A stretch of 64,000 bases of DNA, taken from Chloroflexota bacterium. GTDB taxonomy: Bacteria; Chloroflexota; Dormibacteria; Aeolococcales; Aeolococcaceae. Positions within the stretch are counted from its first letter, which is position 1, and the number at the start of each line of letters is the position of its first letter. Below are positions 1 to 12,171 of this stretch, piece after piece. The DNA lies in NCBI GenBank assembly GCA_005880985.1, contig VBIQ01000010.1, positions 62,001 to 126,000 on the forward strand, given 5' to 3'. The notes below the pieces were generated by a model, which was given only the letters and a program-made list of their open reading frames with translations, did no database searches and was not told the origin of the DNA. A program made the translations under genes and the position numbers.

Positions 1-2
1 GG

Positions 3-701
3 GCGCTGCTGCGGCGCCGCGCCGCCGGCGAGCCGGTCGCCTACCTGCTCGGGGAACGTGAGTTCTTCGGACGCCCTTTCTCGGTCACCCCCGCGGTGCT
101 CATCCCCCGGCCCGAGACCGAGACCCTGGTCGAGCGAGCGCTGGAGTGGGCGCGACAGAGTGCCGGCGGGGCGGGGGAGGGTCTGCGCATCGCCGACCTC
201 GGCACCGGCAGCGGCTGCATCGCCTGCACCGTCGCCGCCGAGCTTCCCCGCGCCGCGGTTGTCGCCGTGGATCTCTCGACCGGCGCCCTGGAGGTCGCGG
301 CGGCCAACGCGCAGCGCCTCGGCGTCGGCGATCGGGTGCAGACGGTGCACGGGTCGTGGGGCGAGCCGCTGCGCCACCTGGAACGGTTCGACGCGGTGCT
401 CAGCAATCCGCCGTACGTGACCACCGCCGAGCTGACGGAGCTGGACCGCGACGTGCGCGACCACGAGCCACGGCTCGCTCTCGACGGGGGGGCGGACGGG
501 CTCGATGCGGTGCGCGAGCTGCTCGCCTCGGTTCGCGACGCGCTCCACCGTCCCGCCTACGTCGCTCTCGAGATCGACCCGCGTCGCCGGGAGGGAGTCG
601 AGATGCTGCTTCGGACTGCGTTGCAGGAGGCCACCGTCACCGTCCATCGCGATCTCGCCGGGCACGACCGCGTGGTCGAGGCCCGCCTCGCGGGCGGGTG
701 A
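3..701 (+). CDS. prmC: Peptide chain release factor N5-glutamine methyltransferase PrmC (5' end outside window)
   Basis: PrmC methylates the Gln of the GGQ motif in release factors RF1/RF2, using SAM, in the cytoplasm. The frame is already open at the first bases of the window, so the N-terminal helical domain is missing. What remains contains the linker with IPRPETE, the SAM-binding DLGTGSGCIA motif and the catalytic SNPPY motif near position 405, which is diagnostic for N5-glutamine methyltransferases. The stop TGA (699-701) overlaps the GTG start of the next gene, so the two are translationally coupled. An upstream prfA would be expected just outside the window. Confidence 0.93.
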   Translation, partial: ALLRRRAAGEPVAYLLGEREFFGRPFSVTPAVLIPRPETETLVERALEWARQSAGGAGEGLRIADLGTGSGCIACTVAAELPRAAVVAVDLSTGALEVAAANAQRLGVGDRVQTVHGSWGEPLRHLERFDAVLSNPPYVTTAELTELDRDVRDHEPRLALDGGADGLDAVRELLASVRDALHRPAYVALEIDPRRREGVEMLLRTALQEATVTVHRDLAGHDRVVEARLAGG

Positions 702-1303
702 CCACCTCCGCCACCAGCGACCGCGGTGCGGTCGCGGCCCGCATCGCCGCCGGCGGAGTGGTCGCCATCCCCACCGACACCGTCTACGGTCTCGCCTGCG
801 ATCCCGCCGACGCCGCCGCGGTGGAGCGGGTGTTCTCCATCAAGCGGCGCCCCGCCGGGCTGGAGCTGGTGCTGCTCGCCGCCGACGCATCCGCGCTCGC
901 CGAGCTTGCCGTTCTCGACGGATTCACCCACCGGTTGGCACGGGCGTTCTGGCCCGGTCCGCTCACCCTGGTGGTGCCGGCACGGGAACCCCGCGCCCGC
1001 CTCGCAATTCCTCGCGCCGGCACCTCGATTGGGATCCGCGTCCCCGCGCATGATCTCTGCCGCCGGCTGCTGTCGGACACCGGTCCGCTGGCAACCACCA
1101 GCGCCAACCGGCACGGGGAACCCGAGTGCTGCACCGCCTCCGAGGTTCTCGAACGACTCGGCGACGACCTCGACGCCGTCCTCGAGGGCGGACCCTGCGC
1201 GGGCCAGGCCTCGACTATCATCGATTGCACCAGCATGCCCCCGCGCGTACTGCGGACGGGTCCGCTCGGTGCAGCGGAACTCCGCCCGTATCTCGGGGGG
1301 TGA
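698..1303 (+). CDS. L-threonylcarbamoyladenylate synthase, Sua5/YciO/YrdC family
   Basis: This enzyme makes threonylcarbamoyl-AMP from Thr, bicarbonate and ATP, the first step of tRNA t6A37 synthesis. The 201-residue product shows the YrdC fold hallmarks: PTDTVYGLACDP near the N-terminus, the SIKRRP basic motif, the WPGPLTLV segment and the STIID strand near the C-terminus. It has the length of a single-domain TsaC, without the extra C-terminal Sua5 domain. I place the start at GTG 698, giving a GTGA overlap with prmC; the frame extends further upstream but only as noise. The other t6A genes (tsaE, tsaB, tsaD) are at 27.4-30.1 kb in this window. Confidence 0.92.
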   Translation: MTTSATSDRGAVAARIAAGGVVAIPTDTVYGLACDPADAAAVERVFSIKRRPAGLELVLLAADASALAELAVLDGFTHRLARAFWPGPLTLVVPAREPRARLAIPRAGTSIGIRVPAHDLCRRLLSDTGPLATTSANRHGEPECCTASEVLERLGDDLDAVLEGGPCAGQASTIIDCTSMPPRVLRTGPLGAAELRPYLGG

Positions 1304-1359
1304 CGCCCCGCCCAAGCCCTCCGCGCGTGCGCCGCGGCCGGGAACCGAGGCAGCCGCCG

Positions 1360-2622
1360 TTGATCGAGACCTCGCTCAAGCCCGCCGTGCGCGCCAGCGA
1401 TCCCGAGATCGCCGATCTCCTCGAGGCGGAGTTGCGCCGTCAGGAGGAGACCCTCGAGCTCATCCCCTCCGAGAACCTGGCGCCTCCCGCGGTCCTCGAC
1501 GCGGTCGGATCGTGGTTGAACAACAAGTACGCAGAAGGCGTTCCGGGCAAACGGTATTACGGTGGCTGCCAGGTCGTCGACCAGATAGAGAGCCTCGCGC
1601 GCGACCGGGCCAAGGCGCTCTTCGGCGCCGAGCATGCCAACGTCCAACCCCACTGCGGCACCAGCGCCAACATGGCCGTCTACGCCAGCGTGCTCACTCC
1701 CGGCGATACCGTGCTCGGCATGGCGCTCGACCACGGCGGCCATCTCACCCACGGATCCCCGGTCAACTTCTCCGGCAAGCTCTATCACTTCGAGGGGTAC
1801 ACCGTTTCCGAGACGACCGGGGTTCTCGACTACGCGGAGGTTCGCGCCCGCGCTCGCGAGGTGCGTCCCAAGATGCTGGTCGCCGGATACAGCGCATACC
1901 CGCGCCTGCTCGACTTCGACGCCTTCGCAGAGATCGCTGCCGAGGTCAAGGCCTACCTCCTCGTCGACATGGCACATTTCGCCGGACTGGTCGCCGCCGG
2001 AGTGCACCCGAGCCCGGTTGCACGGTCCGACTTCGTGACCATGACCACGCACAAGACGCTGCGCGGGCCGTGGGGCGGGCTGATCCTCTGCAAGGCCGAA
2101 TACGCCGACATCATCGACAAGTCCGTCTGTCCCGGCGTCCAGGGGGGACCGCTCAACCACGCCATCGCCGGGAAGGCGGTGATGCTGAAGCTCTGCACCG
2201 AGCCCGAGTTCCAGCAGTACGCGAGAGCGGTCGTGGCCAACGCGCGCGCCCTCGCCGCGGGCCTGGTGGAACGCGGCATCTCGGTGGTCACCGGGGGCAC
2301 CGACAATCACCTGATGCTGATCGACCTTCGCCCCCATGGCCTGAAGGGGCGGGCGGTCCAGGATGTCTTCGACAGCGTCGGCATCACCGTCAACGCCAAC
2401 ACCTTCCCCGGCCATGGCGGCACGCCCTTCAATCCCAACGGCATCCGCCTCGGCTCTCCCGCGGTCACCTCACGGGGAATGGGGGAGGTCGAGATGGGCG
2501 AGATCGCCGACCTGATCTTCCTCATGCTCAACGAGTTCGACAGTCCCAGCATCCGCTCCCAGGTCGGCGAGCGCAGCCTCGACCTCTGCCGCCGCTTCCC
2601 GCTGCCGTACCGGAGCGCCTGA
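1360..2622 (+). CDS. glyA: Serine hydroxymethyltransferase
   Basis: GlyA is a PLP enzyme that interconverts serine and glycine while charging tetrahydrofolate with a one-carbon unit. The 420-residue product has the family landmarks in order: ELIPSENLA, the NKYAEGVPGKRYYGG segment, and the PLP-lysine site in TMTTHKTLRGPWGG near position 2040. Length is normal. The start is uncertain: TTG 1360 gives the usual N-terminal length, while GTG 1300 would overlap the sua5 stop as GTGA, as neighbouring genes do, and would add 20 Pro/Arg-rich residues. The gene is followed after 19 bases by the wecA-like gene. Confidence 0.95.
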   Translation: MIETSLKPAVRASDPEIADLLEAELRRQEETLELIPSENLAPPAVLDAVGSWLNNKYAEGVPGKRYYGGCQVVDQIESLARDRAKALFGAEHANVQPHCGTSANMAVYASVLTPGDTVLGMALDHGGHLTHGSPVNFSGKLYHFEGYTVSETTGVLDYAEVRARAREVRPKMLVAGYSAYPRLLDFDAFAEIAAEVKAYLLVDMAHFAGLVAAGVHPSPVARSDFVTMTTHKTLRGPWGGLILCKAEYADIIDKSVCPGVQGGPLNHAIAGKAVMLKLCTEPEFQQYARAVVANARALAAGLVERGISVVTGGTDNHLMLIDLRPHGLKGRAVQDVFDSVGITVNANTFPGHGGTPFNPNGIRLGSPAVTSRGMGEVEMGEIADLIFLMLNEFDSPSIRSQVGERSLDLCRRFPLPYRSA

Positions 2623-2641
2623 ATTTGCGGTTAACCCCCTG

Positions 2642-3778
2642 ATGCTCGCCGACGCCGCCTGGCTGCCCGCCGTCCCCCCGTTCCTGCTGGCCAGCGCGGT
2701 GTGCATGCTCGTCATCCCCCTGACCATGGCGCTGGCGCGCCACGTCGGCGCCGAGGACGACCCCGGTGAGGAGCGCCGCATGCATGGGCGCCGCATGCCG
2801 CGCCTCGGTGGCATCGCCATGTTCGCCGGCTTCGCCATGGCGCTGCTGGTCTTCGGAAACTCGATTCCCAGTCGCTGGCAGGTGCTGGCGGTGACGCTGG
2901 CGATCACCGTCACCATGGCGGTCGACGACATCCTGCAGCTGCCGCCGTGGACCAAGCTCGCCCTCGAGGTCGCCGCCGGCGGGCTGGTCGCGGCGCTGGG
3001 GATCACCATCTCCTACATCGCGCTCCCCGGGCACGAAGGCTCCCATGTGGTGGACCTGTCCTGGGTGGCGCTGCCGATCACCGTCGCCTGGATCACCGGG
3101 CTGCAGATCTCCATCAACCTCATCGACGGCGTCGACGGCGCGGCCGCGGGTGTGGTCGGCATCGTCGCCGTGGTGCTGCTGCTGGCGGCGATCAACCGCG
3201 TGGGTCCGCACGCCCCGGTGCAGAGCGACGTCATCGTGATGAGCGGGGCGCTGATGGGTTGCTGCGTCGGCTTCCTGGTCTTCAACTTCCATCCCGCCCG
3301 GGTGATCATGGGCGACTCCGGAAGCCACTTCCTCGGAGTCGCGGTGGGCACCATCACCATCCTGGGAGTGGCCAAGCTGGCGGTCGCCCTGTCGCTGCTG
3401 GTGCCGCTGGTCGCGCTCGGCCTGCCCATCGGCGACACCGCCTTCGCCATCGTGCGCCGGCGTCGGGCCGGGGTCGGCATCGCCCAGCCCGACGCCGGTC
3501 ATCTCCATCACCGGCTGCTCTCGCTCGGACTGACGGTGCGCGAGACGGCCCTGGCCTTCTACCTCGGCACCGCCATCCTCGGTTGCATCGGCCTCGCCAT
3601 CTTCGGTCACAAGAAGGTTCTCTTCGCTGCCATCGTGATGCTCGTCGGCGCGCTGGCCGCGCTGCTCCGGCGCAACCATCGTCGCGGTCTCGACGAGGCC
3701 GGTGGCGACGAGTACCTGGTGGTGCCGGGGCGGGCCGCGCTGCCCACCCGAGCCCGTCACGGCGGCGAGGCCGACTGA
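2642..3778 (+). CDS. WecA/TagO/MraY-family undecaprenyl-phosphate glycosyl-1-phosphate transferase
   Basis: This polytopic membrane enzyme transfers a HexNAc-1-phosphate from UDP-sugar to undecaprenyl phosphate, starting a cell-wall polymer or surface glycan. The 378-residue product has about ten hydrophobic segments. It also has the family's cytoplasmic-loop motifs: a VDD pair near residue 95, NLIDGVDGAA near 160, MGDSGSHFLG near 222 and the HLHHRLL histidine motif near 287. The histidine motif and overall length fit WecA/TagO better than MraY. The gene sits between glyA and the atp genes, as in many actinobacteria and chloroflexi. The acceptor polymer cannot be told from sequence. Confidence 0.88.
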   Translation: MLADAAWLPAVPPFLLASAVCMLVIPLTMALARHVGAEDDPGEERRMHGRRMPRLGGIAMFAGFAMALLVFGNSIPSRWQVLAVTLAITVTMAVDDILQLPPWTKLALEVAAGGLVAALGITISYIALPGHEGSHVVDLSWVALPITVAWITGLQISINLIDGVDGAAAGVVGIVAVVLLLAAINRVGPHAPVQSDVIVMSGALMGCCVGFLVFNFHPARVIMGDSGSHFLGVAVGTITILGVAKLAVALSLLVPLVALGLPIGDTAFAIVRRRRAGVGIAQPDAGHLHHRLLSLGLTVRETALAFYLGTAILGCIGLAIFGHKKVLFAAIVMLVGALAALLRRNHRRGLDEAGGDEYLVVPGRAALPTRARHGGEAD

Positions 3779-3805
3779 GCCAGCGCCGCGCCGGCGGTCA
3801 CTGAC

Positions 3806-4033
3806 GTGGGCAACGGGGACAGGCGTGGACCCGGCGGTCCGTCGAGCCCGTCGGGGATCGAGCTGGTCGGACTCGGCGTCTACCTTGCCGCGGTGGTGGT
3901 CGTGCCGCTGATCGCCGGCTTGCGCATCGACGCCGCCTTCAACAGCGGGCCGCTCGGACTCGGGCTCGGGCTCATCCTTGGTATCGTTGCCGGGTTTGCC
4001 GGGGTCTATGTGAGGTTCAGGCGCTACCTGTGA
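3806..4033 (+). CDS. AtpZ/AtpI-like small membrane protein
   Basis: A 75-residue protein with a short polar, Gly/Pro-rich N-terminus and two transmembrane helices joined by a short loop, ending in the basic VYVRFRRYL. Size, topology and position just ahead of the ATP synthase genes match the AtpZ (DUF/AtpI-like) family, thought to help c-ring assembly or Mg2+/Ca2+ handling. Start is GTG 3806. Its stop overlaps the GTG start of the following gene (GTGA, 4030-4033). The assignment rests on context and topology more than on residues. Confidence 0.7.
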   Translation: MGNGDRRGPGGPSSPSGIELVGLGVYLAAVVVVPLIAGLRIDAAFNSGPLGLGLGLILGIVAGFAGVYVRFRRYL

Positions 4034-4392
4034 TCGAGAGGAGCGCGGCCCACGAGGTGGACCGCGTGGTCCGGCTCAGCACCGTACTGTGCTTGGTCGC
4101 GGCCGCCGTCAGCCTCGCGGTCGCATCGCTCGCCGGACGTCCGTTGGTGGGTGCGGCCCTCGCCATCGGCATCGTCATCGGTTCCGCCAACGGCCACATG
4201 GTTCAGCGCCTGGTGGGCCTGGGCGTCCCGCTGGTGGCCACCAGCCTGATGCGCATCATGACCCTGACCGCGGCCGCCGCCGCTGTGGGTCTGCTGATCG
4301 GTCTCAGCCACATCTGGCTCATCATCGCCGGGCTCGGGGTGGCGCAGCTGATCATGTCGGGAAGCGCCCTCCGCGAGATGACCAGGCGATGA
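4030..4392 (+). CDS. AtpI-like ATP synthase accessory membrane protein
   Basis: A 120-residue protein with four predicted transmembrane helices and short charged ends, starting at GTG 4030. The place directly in front of atpB, with ATGA overlap at 4389-4392, and the four-helix topology match the AtpI family of the i-subunit, which assists ATP synthase c-ring assembly. No strong motif is visible, so the symbol is left empty. With the preceding 75-residue protein it forms a two-gene AtpZ/AtpI-like pair. Confidence 0.65.
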   Translation: MIERSAAHEVDRVVRLSTVLCLVAAAVSLAVASLAGRPLVGAALAIGIVIGSANGHMVQRLVGLGVPLVATSLMRIMTLTAAAAAVGLLIGLSHIWLIIAGLGVAQLIMSGSALREMTRR

Positions 4393-5201
4393 CCGTGCTG
4401 CTCGACGAGACTCCCGGCACCCATCCGACCATCAACCTCTGCAGCGGCAGCTCCTTCTGCATGCTCAACCGCGACACGCTGCTCTCCAGCGCAATCGCCA
4501 TGCTCATCACCCTGGTGATCGGACTCGCGGTCGCGTATCGTCTGCGTACGGGACCCCCCGGCAAGCTGCAGATGGTCTTCGAGCTCCTGCTGAGTTATGT
4601 CCGCAACATGGTGCGGGACACCGTCGCCGAGGACGCCGCCTTCATCGTCCCCATCGCGGCCACCATCGGCTTCTTCATCCTGGTGGCCAACTGGATCGAC
4701 TTCTTCCCGCTGCAGCAGCCGGTCGAACCTGCCAACGCCGACCTCAATCTGACGGCGGCGATGGCGCTGGTGGTGATCCTGGTGGTGCAGTGGTACAGCG
4801 TCCACGTGCTGGGCTGGCGAGGATACCTGCATCGATTCACCAAGCCGTTCGAGATGAACCTGTTCGTCCGCACCGTCTTCGTGCCGCTCAACGTCATCGA
4901 GGAGCTGGTCAAGCCGGTCACCCTCTCCCTCCGACTCTTCGGCAACATCTTCGCCGGGGTGGTGATGGTCTTCCTGCTGGGACAGCTCTTCGCCACCGGC
5001 TCGGCACTCCTCTCCCATGCCGCATTTGGTACCTTCGGCCTGATCCTGCTGGTGGTGTGGAAGGCTTTCGACGTGTTCTTCGTCGGCAGCATCCAGGCCT
5101 TCATCTTCATGCTCCTCACCATCATCTATTTCGGCATGGCTCGGGAGGGGCTGGAGGAGGAGGGTCACGGGAAAGCCGCCGTGGCCCACGCCGAGGCCTG
5201 A
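4389..5201 (+). CDS. atpB: ATP synthase Fo subunit a
   Basis: Subunit a forms the half-channels that pass protons to the c-ring. The 270-residue product has five or six hydrophobic helices and the essential arginine in the helix [12 protein letters not shown], followed by the C-terminal helix [14 protein letters not shown]. The start ATG 4389 overlaps the stop of the preceding gene (ATGA). A frame open far upstream is not the real N-terminus. It is followed by atpE with a strong ribosome binding site. Confidence 0.95.
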   Translation: MTVLLDETPGTHPTINLCSGSSFCMLNRDTLLSSAIAMLITLVIGLAVAYRLRTGPPGKLQMVFELLLSYVRNMVRDTVAEDAAFIVPIAATIGFFILVANWIDFFPLQQPVEPANADLNLTAAMALVVILVVQWYSVHVLGWRGYLHRFTKPFEMNLFVRTVFVPLNVIEELVKPVTLSLRLFGNIFAGVVMVFLLGQLFATGSALLSHAAFGTFGLILLVVWKAFDVFFVGSIQAFIFMLLTIIYFGMAREGLEEEGHGKAAVAHAEA

Positions 5202-5224
5202 TCACACGCCCACAAGGAGGAGAG

Positions 5225-5479
5225 ATGAACCACGCGATCGCCGTAGCCGGGGCGCTGATCGGCGCCGGTTTCGCCCTCGGAGGGGGCGCCATCGGCGCCG
5301 CCATCGGTGACGGTCTGGCGGGCAACGCCACCATCAGCGGGGTGGCCCGTCAGCCCGAGGCGCAGGGTCGCCTGCAGACGATCATGTTCCTCATCATCGG
5401 CTTGGTCGAGGCGATGTACTTCATCAACCTCGCGTTGGGCTTCTACTTCATCACCTCCGTCGCCAACGGAGTGAAGTAG
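5225..5479 (+). CDS. atpE: ATP synthase Fo subunit c
   Basis: An 84-residue two-helix hairpin that forms the rotor ring. Helix 1 is Gly/Ala-rich ([12 protein letters not shown]), the loop carries the invariant ARQPEA, and the ion-carrying carboxylate is Glu62 in [12 protein letters not shown]. The positions that would supply the Na+ ligands (Gln in helix 1, Ser/Thr after the Glu) are Asp29 and Ala63, so I infer a proton-type ring. The helix-1 Asp and the EAxYFINLA pattern resemble mycobacterial subunit c. A near-perfect Shine-Dalgarno, AGGAGGAG, lies 5215-5222, as expected for the subunit needed in most copies. Confidence 0.95.
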   Translation: MNHAIAVAGALIGAGFALGGGAIGAAIGDGLAGNATISGVARQPEAQGRLQTIMFLIIGLVEAMYFINLALGFYFITSVANGVK

Positions 5480-5482
5480 GGA

Positions 5483-6001
5483 GTGGTCGCGGCCGTGCCC
5501 GTCGCCGACGCCGGCCTTCTCGACCTCAACGGCACGCTGCTGCTCGAGATCCTCGCCTTCATCGTCATGCTCATCATCCTGGCGAAGTACGCATATCCGC
5601 CGATCATCCGGGCGGCCGAGGCACGGCAGAAGCAGATCGAGGAGGGGCTGAAGGCGGCCGAGGAGGCGGAGAAGCGATTGCGCGCGGTGCAGGTCGAGGT
5701 CGAGGCGACCATGGCAGAGGCGCGAACGCGAGCACGTGAGGTGATCACCCGAGCCCACCAGGAGGCGGCCGCCGAGGCGGAGGAGGTTCGCGAGCGAGGC
5801 CGTCGCGACGCCGAGGCGCAGGTGCTGCGGGCGCGCAACGACATCGCCGCGGAGCGCGACCGCGCCCTCCAGGAGCTCCGCGCCCAGGTCAGCGCCCTGG
5901 TGGTCGAGGCGGCCGGCCGAGTGCTCGGCGAGGCGATCGACGAGAAGGCGCACCACCGCCTCATCGACGAGTCGCTGGCCGAGGTGACATCGCGTGACTG
6001 A
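5483..6001 (+). CDS. atpF: ATP synthase Fo subunit b
   Basis: Subunit b is the peripheral stalk: one N-terminal membrane helix (about residues 15-38, LLLEILAFIVMLIILAKY) and a long charged coiled coil rich in Ala, Glu and Arg that reaches F1. The 172-residue length is normal. Start GTG 5483 follows the atpE stop by three bases, with the ribosome binding site GTAGGG inside the end of atpE. A single b gene is present, so the stalk is a b homodimer. Confidence 0.93.
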   Translation: MVAAVPVADAGLLDLNGTLLLEILAFIVMLIILAKYAYPPIIRAAEARQKQIEEGLKAAEEAEKRLRAVQVEVEATMAEARTRAREVITRAHQEAAAEAEEVRERGRRDAEAQVLRARNDIAAERDRALQELRAQVSALVVEAAGRVLGEAIDEKAHHRLIDESLAEVTSRD

Positions 6002-6029
6002 CCATCGGGATCCGCTGGAGATGCGCTGA

Positions 6030-6560
6030 ATGGCCGTCTCCGAGGCGATCGCGCGCCGCTACGCCAGTGCCTACTTCGACCTCGCCGAGGAGGCGGGGGA
6101 GGTGGATCGCCGCGGCGAGGAGCTGTCCGAGGTGGCTGAGGCGCTCGGCGATCCGCGGGTCGTTCAGGTCCTGGCCAGCCCGCGCCTGAGCGCCGAGCAG
6201 CGCATCGAGACCGCGCTGGCGCTGCTGGAGGGACGGTCGGAGCCGGTGCGCAACCTGATGCGGCTGCTCATCCAGCACGGGCGGATCGCGGCCCTACCGG
6301 CGGTGGTCACCCACTATCGCCGTCTGAGCGACGAGGCCTCGGGGGTGGTCCGGGCCGAGGTGACCGCCGCCATCCCGGTCGATCGCGGGCTGGAGGAGCG
6401 CATCGGGCGCACGCTGTCGGAGCGGCTCGGCGGCCAGGTGCAGACCGCGGTGCGCCAGGACCCCGCGATCCTCGGCGGGCTCATCATCCGCGTCGGCGAT
6501 CGGGTGATCGACGGCAGCGTCCGTACCCGGTTGCAGCAGCTTCGGGCGGCCCTGGCATGA
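6030..6560 (+). CDS. atpH: ATP synthase F1 subunit delta
   Basis: Delta (OSCP) joins the b stalk to the top of F1. The 176-residue product begins with the typical EAIARRYASAYFDLA and ends with the conserved strand AILGGLIIRVGDRVIDGS. It is a separate protein, not the b-delta fusion seen in mycobacteria. Start ATG 6030 lies 28 bases after atpF. Confidence 0.94.
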   Translation: MAVSEAIARRYASAYFDLAEEAGEVDRRGEELSEVAEALGDPRVVQVLASPRLSAEQRIETALALLEGRSEPVRNLMRLLIQHGRIAALPAVVTHYRRLSDEASGVVRAEVTAAIPVDRGLEERIGRTLSERLGGQVQTAVRQDPAILGGLIIRVGDRVIDGSVRTRLQQLRAALA

Positions 6561-6572
6561 CACGAGGACGAG

Positions 6573-8081
<1,509 letters not shown>

Positions 8082-8094
8082 CTCCCGGACCGAC

Positions 8095-10384
<2,290 letters not shown>

Positions 10385-10385
<1 letters not shown>

Positions 10386-10822
10386 TGGCCAAGCTCCAGG
10401 TCGAGATGGTCACCGCCGAGGGCCGCGTGCTCAGCCAGGAGGCGGACTTCGTCAAGGCGCCGGGCCTCGACGGCGAGCTCGGCGTCCTGCCGCGCCACAT
10501 CCCGCTGATGACGCCGCTCCGCACCGGCGAGGTGCTGGTGCGCAACGACGGGAACGAGGAGTATCTCTTCGTCGCCGGGGGGTTTCTCGAGGTGCTTCCC
10601 GACAAGGTGGTGATCCTTGCCGACGCCGCCGAACGCGCCGAGGACATCGACGAGCAGCGTGCCGAGGAGGCGCGGCGGCGGGCGCAGCAGATCCTCGAAC
10701 AGAAGGGTGAGGTCGAGAGTCCGGAGGCGGCGGCGGCGCTGGAGCGCGCCATGTTCCGGCTGCGGGTTGCCGAGCTGCGCAAGCGCCGGCGGCAACCTCC
10801 ACCTCCGCAACCCGGCGGTTAG
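10385..10822 (+). CDS. atpC: ATP synthase F1 subunit epsilon
   Basis: Epsilon regulates F1 and links gamma to the c-ring. The 145-residue protein has the N-terminal beta-sandwich (LQVEMVTAEGRVL, GELGVLPRHIPLMTPL) and a C-terminal helical hairpin. The tail is longer and more basic/proline-rich than usual (RKRRRQPPPPQPGG). It closes the atp operon; murA follows after 38 bases with its own likely promoter. Confidence 0.92.
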
Positions 10823-10825
10823 GGC

Positions 10826-10860
10826 GGTTACATCAGCCGCACCGCTGTTACGCTAGTTCC
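10826..10860 (+). promoter_or_regulatory. Putative promoter for leaderless murA
   Basis: A good -10 hexamer, TACGCT (10849-10854), ends six bases before the murA ATG, and a weak -35-like GGTTAC (10826-10831) lies 17 bases upstream of it. No Shine-Dalgarno precedes the ATG. Transcription would start at or next to the A of ATG, giving a leaderless mRNA. Inferred only. Confidence 0.35.
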
Positions 10861-12165
10861 ATGGAACTGCTCCGGATCACCGGCGGCGAGCGTCTCCGCG
10901 GCGAGGTGGCTATCTCCGGGAGCAAGAACGCCGCACTGCCGGTGATGGCCGCGTCGCTGCTCACCGATGCGCCGGTCGAGCTGCGCAATGTTCCCGACAT
11001 CGAGGACATCGACGCCATGGCCTCGATGCTTCGTCACCTTGGTGTCAAGGTTGAGCGTTCCGGCCGCTCCGAGTGGCGGTTGCAGGCGAGCGGCATCGAG
11101 AACGTCTCGGTGGATGCCACACTCACTCGCCGCATGCGTGGGTCGTTGCTGCTGCTGGGGGCGCTGGTGGCACGCGCCGGCGAGGCCAGCATTGCCCGCC
11201 CCGGCGGTGACGACATCGGCATGCGTCGCGTCGAGCAGCACCTTGAAGGGCTGCGAGCGATGGGGGCGGAGGTGAGCGAGGAGGGCGACGCCTACGTGGC
11301 TCGCGCCCGGCGGCTGCGGGGGACGCGCATCGACCTCGACATCCCCACCGTGACCGGGACCGAGAACCTGATGATGGCAGCCGTCCTCGCCGACGGCATC
11401 ACCGTGATCAGCAACGCGGCACGCGAGCCCCACGTCGTCGATCTGGCACGGTGCTTGGTGGGCATGGGCGCGCGCATCACCGGCGTGGGCACCGAGCTCA
11501 TCGTCATCGAGGGCAGCGGCAGCCTGCTGCACGGCACCGAGCACAGCGTGACCACCGACTACATCGAGGCCGGCACCTACATGGTCGCCGCCGCCGCCAC
11601 CCAGGGTGACGTGGTCGCCGAGAGGATGCGCCCCACCGACGTGCGCTGGCTGAGCAACAAGCTGCGCGCCGCCGGCTGCGATGTCGTCGAAGGTCCCAGC
11701 CACGTCCGCGTCGTCGGCAGACCGCTGCGTGCCGTGGACGTGACCACCTGGCCTCATCCCGGCTTCGCCACCGATCTCCAGTCGCAGTACGCGGCGCTGA
11801 TGACCCAGGCGGAGGGCGTCAGTGTGGTGAGCGAGGCGGTCTTCGAGAACCGCTTCCGCCATGCCGACCAGCTGCGGCTGCTCGGCGCCCAGGTGACCGT
11901 CGAGGGACGCAGCGCCGTGATCAGCGGTCCCACCCGGCTGCGCGGCGCGCGGGTGGTTGTGCCGGACATCCGCAGCGGCGCCGCTCTGGTGATCGCCGCG
12001 CTCTGCGCCGAGGGAACCAGCCAGCTCGAGAACGCCTTCCACCTCGATCGCGGCTACGAGGATCTCGATGGCAAGCTGTGCTTGCTGGGCGCCCAGCTGG
12101 AACGGCTTCGCGGGACCGAGGCCGAGGTGGCGATTCGCGACTTCTCGGGAGTGGTCGGAGACTGA
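10861..12165 (+). CDS. murA: UDP-N-acetylglucosamine 1-carboxyvinyltransferase with Asp in place of the catalytic Cys
   Basis: MurA transfers enolpyruvate from PEP to UDP-GlcNAc, the first committed step of peptidoglycan synthesis. The 434-residue product has the two EPSP-synthase-like domains, the N-terminal SGSKNAALP motif and the C-terminal RGYEDLDGKL. The active-site loop, normally PGGCxIG, reads PGGDDIG here, with Asp117 (codon 11209-11211) in the place of the Cys alkylated by fosfomycin. The same Cys-to-Asp exchange in mycobacteria and chlamydiae gives a working, fosfomycin-insensitive enzyme. It lies between the atp operon and an mreB-like gene. Confidence 0.95.
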   Translation: MELLRITGGERLRGEVAISGSKNAALPVMAASLLTDAPVELRNVPDIEDIDAMASMLRHLGVKVERSGRSEWRLQASGIENVSVDATLTRRMRGSLLLLGALVARAGEASIARPGGDDIGMRRVEQHLEGLRAMGAEVSEEGDAYVARARRLRGTRIDLDIPTVTGTENLMMAAVLADGITVISNAAREPHVVDLARCLVGMGARITGVGTELIVIEGSGSLLHGTEHSVTTDYIEAGTYMVAAAATQGDVVAERMRPTDVRWLSNKLRAAGCDVVEGPSHVRVVGRPLRAVDVTTWPHPGFATDLQSQYAALMTQAEGVSVVSEAVFENRFRHADQLRLLGAQVTVEGRSAVISGPTRLRGARVVVPDIRSGAALVIAALCAEGTSQLENAFHLDRGYEDLDGKLCLLGAQLERLRGTEAEVAIRDFSGVVGD

Positions 12166-12171
12166 CGGCGC

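Noticed and set aside
5225..5479. Sodium-type ATP synthase c-ring
   Set aside because: The Gln and Ser/Thr ligands needed for Na+ are replaced by Asp29 and Ala63.
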